Made by a program: the position numbers and the translations under genes. Below the pieces are notes generated by a model, which worked only from the letters and a program-made list of their open reading frames with translations, did no database searches and was not told where the DNA came from. 64,000 nucleotides of DNA from Massilia sp. Root133 (GTDB lineage: Bacteria; Pseudomonadota; Gammaproteobacteria; Burkholderiales; Burkholderiaceae_D). This document shows, in pieces, positions 62,202 to 64,000 of this stretch. Numbering within the stretch: the stretch's first letter is position 1; each line of letters opens with the position of its first letter. The stretch lies in contig NZ_LMEW01000008.1 in NCBI RefSeq assembly GCF_001426525.1, forward strand, positions 99,260-163,259. The letters are read 5' to 3'.

Positions 62202-63083
62202 ATGGATACAAAAAACAAAGTCAGGTTCAACAAGCCGCGCCTCCTGATCGTGGGCTGCGGCGACGTCGGCATGCGTTTGCTGCCGCTGGTGCGCGAGCGT
62301 TTTCGCGTGTTCGCCGTGACGAGCCAGCCGGCCCGGTGCGCGGCATTGCGTGCGGCGGGCGCCGTCCCCGTCGTGGCCGACCTCGACCGGCCAGCGACGC
62401 TGAAGCGATTGGCAGGACTGGCGCAGCGGGTCGTTCATCTAGCGCCGCCACAGCAGGACGGCGCGCTCGATTTGCGCACGCGCAATTTGATCGCCATTCT
62501 ACCCGAGGGCGCGCGGGTGGTTTATGTCAGCACCTCGGGCGTCTACGGCGACCGTAGCGGCGCGGCGACCCCCGAGACGACGCCCGTCGCCCCGCGCAAT
62601 GCGCGTGCGCGGCGCCGCGTGGACGCCGAACGCGTGCTGCGCGCATGGGCCGTGGCGAGCGGGGGCAAGGTGGCGATCCTGCGCGCGCCCGGCATCTATG
62701 CGGCGGACCGCCTGCCCATCGAACGGCTGCAGCGGGGCACGCCGGCGCTGGCGAGCGCGGACGACGTGTACACGAACCACATCCACGCCGATGACCTGGC
62801 GCGGCTGTGCGCGCTGGCGCTGTTCCGCGCATGGCCGGGGCGTGTCTACAACGCGTCCGACGACACGCGCATGAAGATGGGGGATTATTTCGATCTCGTG
62901 GCCGATGCATTCGGCCTGGCGCGGCCGCCGCGTCTCGCGCGCGCCGAGCTGGAGAAGGCGGTGTCGCCGATGCTGCTGTCCTTCATGTCGGAATCGCGCC
63001 GGCTGGACAACCGCCGCCTCGGCACGGAGCTGCGGGCCCGCCTGCGCTATCCCCATGTCGGCGACGGCATAAGGGCGTCTTAA
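62202..63083 (+). CDS. NAD(P)-binding epimerase-like protein (YeeZ-type)
   Basis: 293 residues: LLIVGCGDVGMRLL Rossmann motif, YVSTSGVYGD, and a modified YxxxK (RARRRVDAERVL). Resembles E. coli YeeZ/NAD-dependent epimerase-like proteins; substrate unknown. ATG 62202 has no good ribosome site, being only 11 bases from the divergent start at 62190, so promoters must lie inside coding sequence. Confidence 0.82.
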   Translation: MDTKNKVRFNKPRLLIVGCGDVGMRLLPLVRERFRVFAVTSQPARCAALRAAGAVPVVADLDRPATLKRLAGLAQRVVHLAPPQQDGALDLRTRNLIAILPEGARVVYVSTSGVYGDRSGAATPETTPVAPRNARARRRVDAERVLRAWAVASGGKVAILRAPGIYAADRLPIERLQRGTPALASADDVYTNHIHADDLARLCALALFRAWPGRVYNASDDTRMKMGDYFDLVADAFGLARPPRLARAELEKAVSPMLLSFMSESRRLDNRRLGTELRARLRYPHVGDGIRAS

Positions 63084-63165
63084 GCATTTCGCAACTAATC
63101 CATGTATCATTCGGGTACGCCGTAGAGCGACCACACAAAGAACTTATATTTCCCGAAACTGGCTG

Positions 63166-63198
63166 ATTTTCCATAACCCGCTATGGGTTGTGGAAAAT
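63166..63198. promoter_or_regulatory. 14-bp dyad upstream of small HTH-like gene
   Basis: ATTTTCCATAACCC (63166-63179) and GGGTTGTGGAAAAT (63185-63198) form an inverted repeat with one mismatch (a G-U pair in RNA) and a five-base loop. It lies 32 bases before the next gene start and overlaps the most upstream ATG in frame, so that ATG is unlikely to be used. Candidate self-operator or leader hairpin. Confidence 0.5.
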
Positions 63199-63230
63199 TT
63201 CCCATGGATGTCACAAAGCGAAAGACGAAC

Positions 63231-63494
63231 ATGCCCATCAGACGCATACCTGACGGCGCCGAGTATGACCCGAACCGGGTCCTCGACGCCATCATCAATA
63301 AACTCAAGCTCAAGAACGACGCCGCGCTGTCGCGGCTGCTGGAAGTGGCGCCGCCCGTGATCAGCAAGATCCGCCACAACACCCTGCCGATCGGCGCCAC
63401 CCTCCTGCTGCGCATGCACGAGGTGTCCGACTACAGCATCCGCGAGTTGCGCTCGCTGATGGTGCGGCCCCACGCGGAGGCCAGCGCGGCCTGA
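63231..63494 (+). CDS. Small HTH-like protein of unknown function
   Basis: 87 residues from ATG 63231 (MPIRRIPDGAEYDPNRVLDAIINKL). The helical segment KNDAALSRLLEVAPPVISKIRHNTLPIGATLLLRMHEVSDYSIRELRSLM looks like a Cro/XRE-type helix-turn-helix, with SRLLEVAPPVISKIR as the recognition part. Two earlier in-frame ATGs (63204 and 63183) are possible; 63231 is favoured because GCGAAAGACG precedes it and the dyad at 63166 lies upstream. Likely DNA-binding, not named. Confidence 0.7.
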   Translation: MPIRRIPDGAEYDPNRVLDAIINKLKLKNDAALSRLLEVAPPVISKIRHNTLPIGATLLLRMHEVSDYSIRELRSLMVRPHAEASAA

Positions 63495-63499
63495 CCCGC

Positions 63500-64000
63500 T
63501 CAGGCGGCCTTGTTGGCGGTGTGCGGGCTGGCGCACCAGGCGGTGGCGCCGCCGTCGTGGGTCAGCTTGCCGATGTGCGGGCTGGCGCACCAGGCGGTGT
63601 CGATCGCGCGCCGGGTCAGCTTGTCGATGTGCGGGCTCGCGCACCACGCGGTGGCGGCGGCGCGCTTGCCCGCGGTATGCGGGCTCGCGCACCATGCGGT
63701 CGCGCTGTCCGTCACCTGGCCCGGCTCGATGTGCGGGCTTGCGCACCATGCGGCCGCGCCGTCCGCGGACTGGGCGACGGCGCCCGGGTAGGTGTCGCCG
63801 AACGTGGCTTCGTACAGCTCGCGCATGCGGTCGCCGCTGGCGAGGCGGAACTGCTCGTCATCGCCGCCGCCCATGCCGACGTACGGGTAGTGGTGCAGGA
63901 AATAGCCGAAGGCCTGCTCGCAGTCGGCGGCATATTTCATCGTGTCGAGGATGTGGTAGTGCCAGAACGTGTCGACGTCGACCAGCGGCGCCGTGTCCTC
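63500..64000 (-). CDS. GRDP-like protein with five AWCASPH repeats (5' end beyond window)
   Basis: 167 codons from the window edge to the stop; the start lies beyond 64000. The N-terminal part visible here (VDVDTFWHYHILDTMKYAADCEQAFGYFLHHYPY) matches GRDP-like (glycine-rich-domain-protein-like, DUF1399) sequences with their conserved WH..LD and FLHH..P. The last ~87 residues carry AWCASPH five times at spacings of 18, 16, 18 and 18 residues, each flanked by Thr/Ala and short Lys/Thr/Gly-containing spacers. This resembles multi-core peptide precursors or a Cys/His metal-binding tail; function unknown. Confidence 0.75.
   Translation of the reverse strand, partial: EDTAPLVDVDTFWHYHILDTMKYAADCEQAFGYFLHHYPYVGMGGGDDEQFRLASGDRMRELYEATFGDTYPGAVAQSADGAAAWCASPHIEPGQVTDSATAWCASPHTAGKRAAATAWCASPHIDKLTRRAIDTAWCASPHIGKLTHDGGATAWCASPHTANKAA
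63521..63754 (-). repeat. Five in-frame copies of a ~26-bp coding repeat
   Basis: On the plus strand GTGCGGGCTGGCGCACCA-type units begin at 63521, 63575, 63629, 63677 and 63731. Units differ by synonymous changes, while spacers differ in sequence, indicating selection on the peptide AWCASPH. Confidence 0.85.

Noticed and set aside
63521..63754. CRISPR-like regularly spaced repeats
   Set aside because: Units are imperfect, only five, in frame at 48/54-base spacing and encode a conserved heptapeptide; no cas genes are visible.

Overview
The window looks like the chromosome of a GC-rich betaproteobacterium, most likely Massilia or a close relative in the Oxalobacteraceae. That is inferred from base composition, gene content, and the repeated 'CGTCATTCCCGCG'-type and 'GGGGTCAGAGCCC'-type intergenic palindromes. 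It is a judgement from reading, not a database result. No rRNA, tRNA, prophage, insertion sequence or CRISPR array was seen.

Positions 1-23000 form an arabinan / L-arabinose utilisation locus. Exported GH51, GH43 (two) and GH127/146 enzymes cut arabinose-containing glycans in the periplasm. A GPH-type symporter and a YtfQRT-YjfF-type ABC importer bring oligomers and sugar in, and a cytoplasmic GH43 and a mutarotase finish the job. A non-phosphorylative pathway (SDR sugar dehydrogenase, SMP-30 lactonase, IlvD/Edd dehydratase, FAH/GguC-type keto-acid dehydratase, semialdehyde dehydrogenase) takes L-arabinose to 2-oxoglutarate. A GbpR/GguR-like LysR regulator ends the locus, and its start region and the dehydratase promoter share a CGATATCG-centred motif. 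rsgA sits inside the locus on the opposite strand, preceded by a 12-codon leader ORF.

Positions 23000-36900 hold accessory genes: a chemoreceptor ending in a CheR-tether-like pentapeptide; an FAH hydrolase with a 2-hydroxyacid dehydrogenase; a protealysin-like M4 protease with an emfourin-like inhibitor; a marR-emrB-outer-membrane-factor-emrA drug efflux operon; an R. etli-type asparaginase whose C-terminus is written in a repeat element; pirin; and an M20 peptidase. Positions 37200-45100 are a galactose cluster (galT, an M24-fold protein that has lost metal ligands, galK, cytoplasmic GH2), followed by an unusual fusion of a glycosyltransferase to a UDP-galactopyranose-mutase-like flavoprotein.

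Positions 45150-64000 carry mainly housekeeping and membrane genes: a Gly/Ser-rich lipoprotein, VanZ, a LemA plus three TPM-domain operon, pyrF, sbcB, a diguanylate cyclase, HPF, two MFS exporters, a flavin/iron-sulfur reductase and others. Two structured, terminator-ended minus-strand RNAs are predicted at 46926-47222. The window ends inside a GRDP-like protein whose C-terminus carries five in-frame copies of AWCASPH. This is the most unusual object here and resembles a multi-core peptide or metal-binding repeat.
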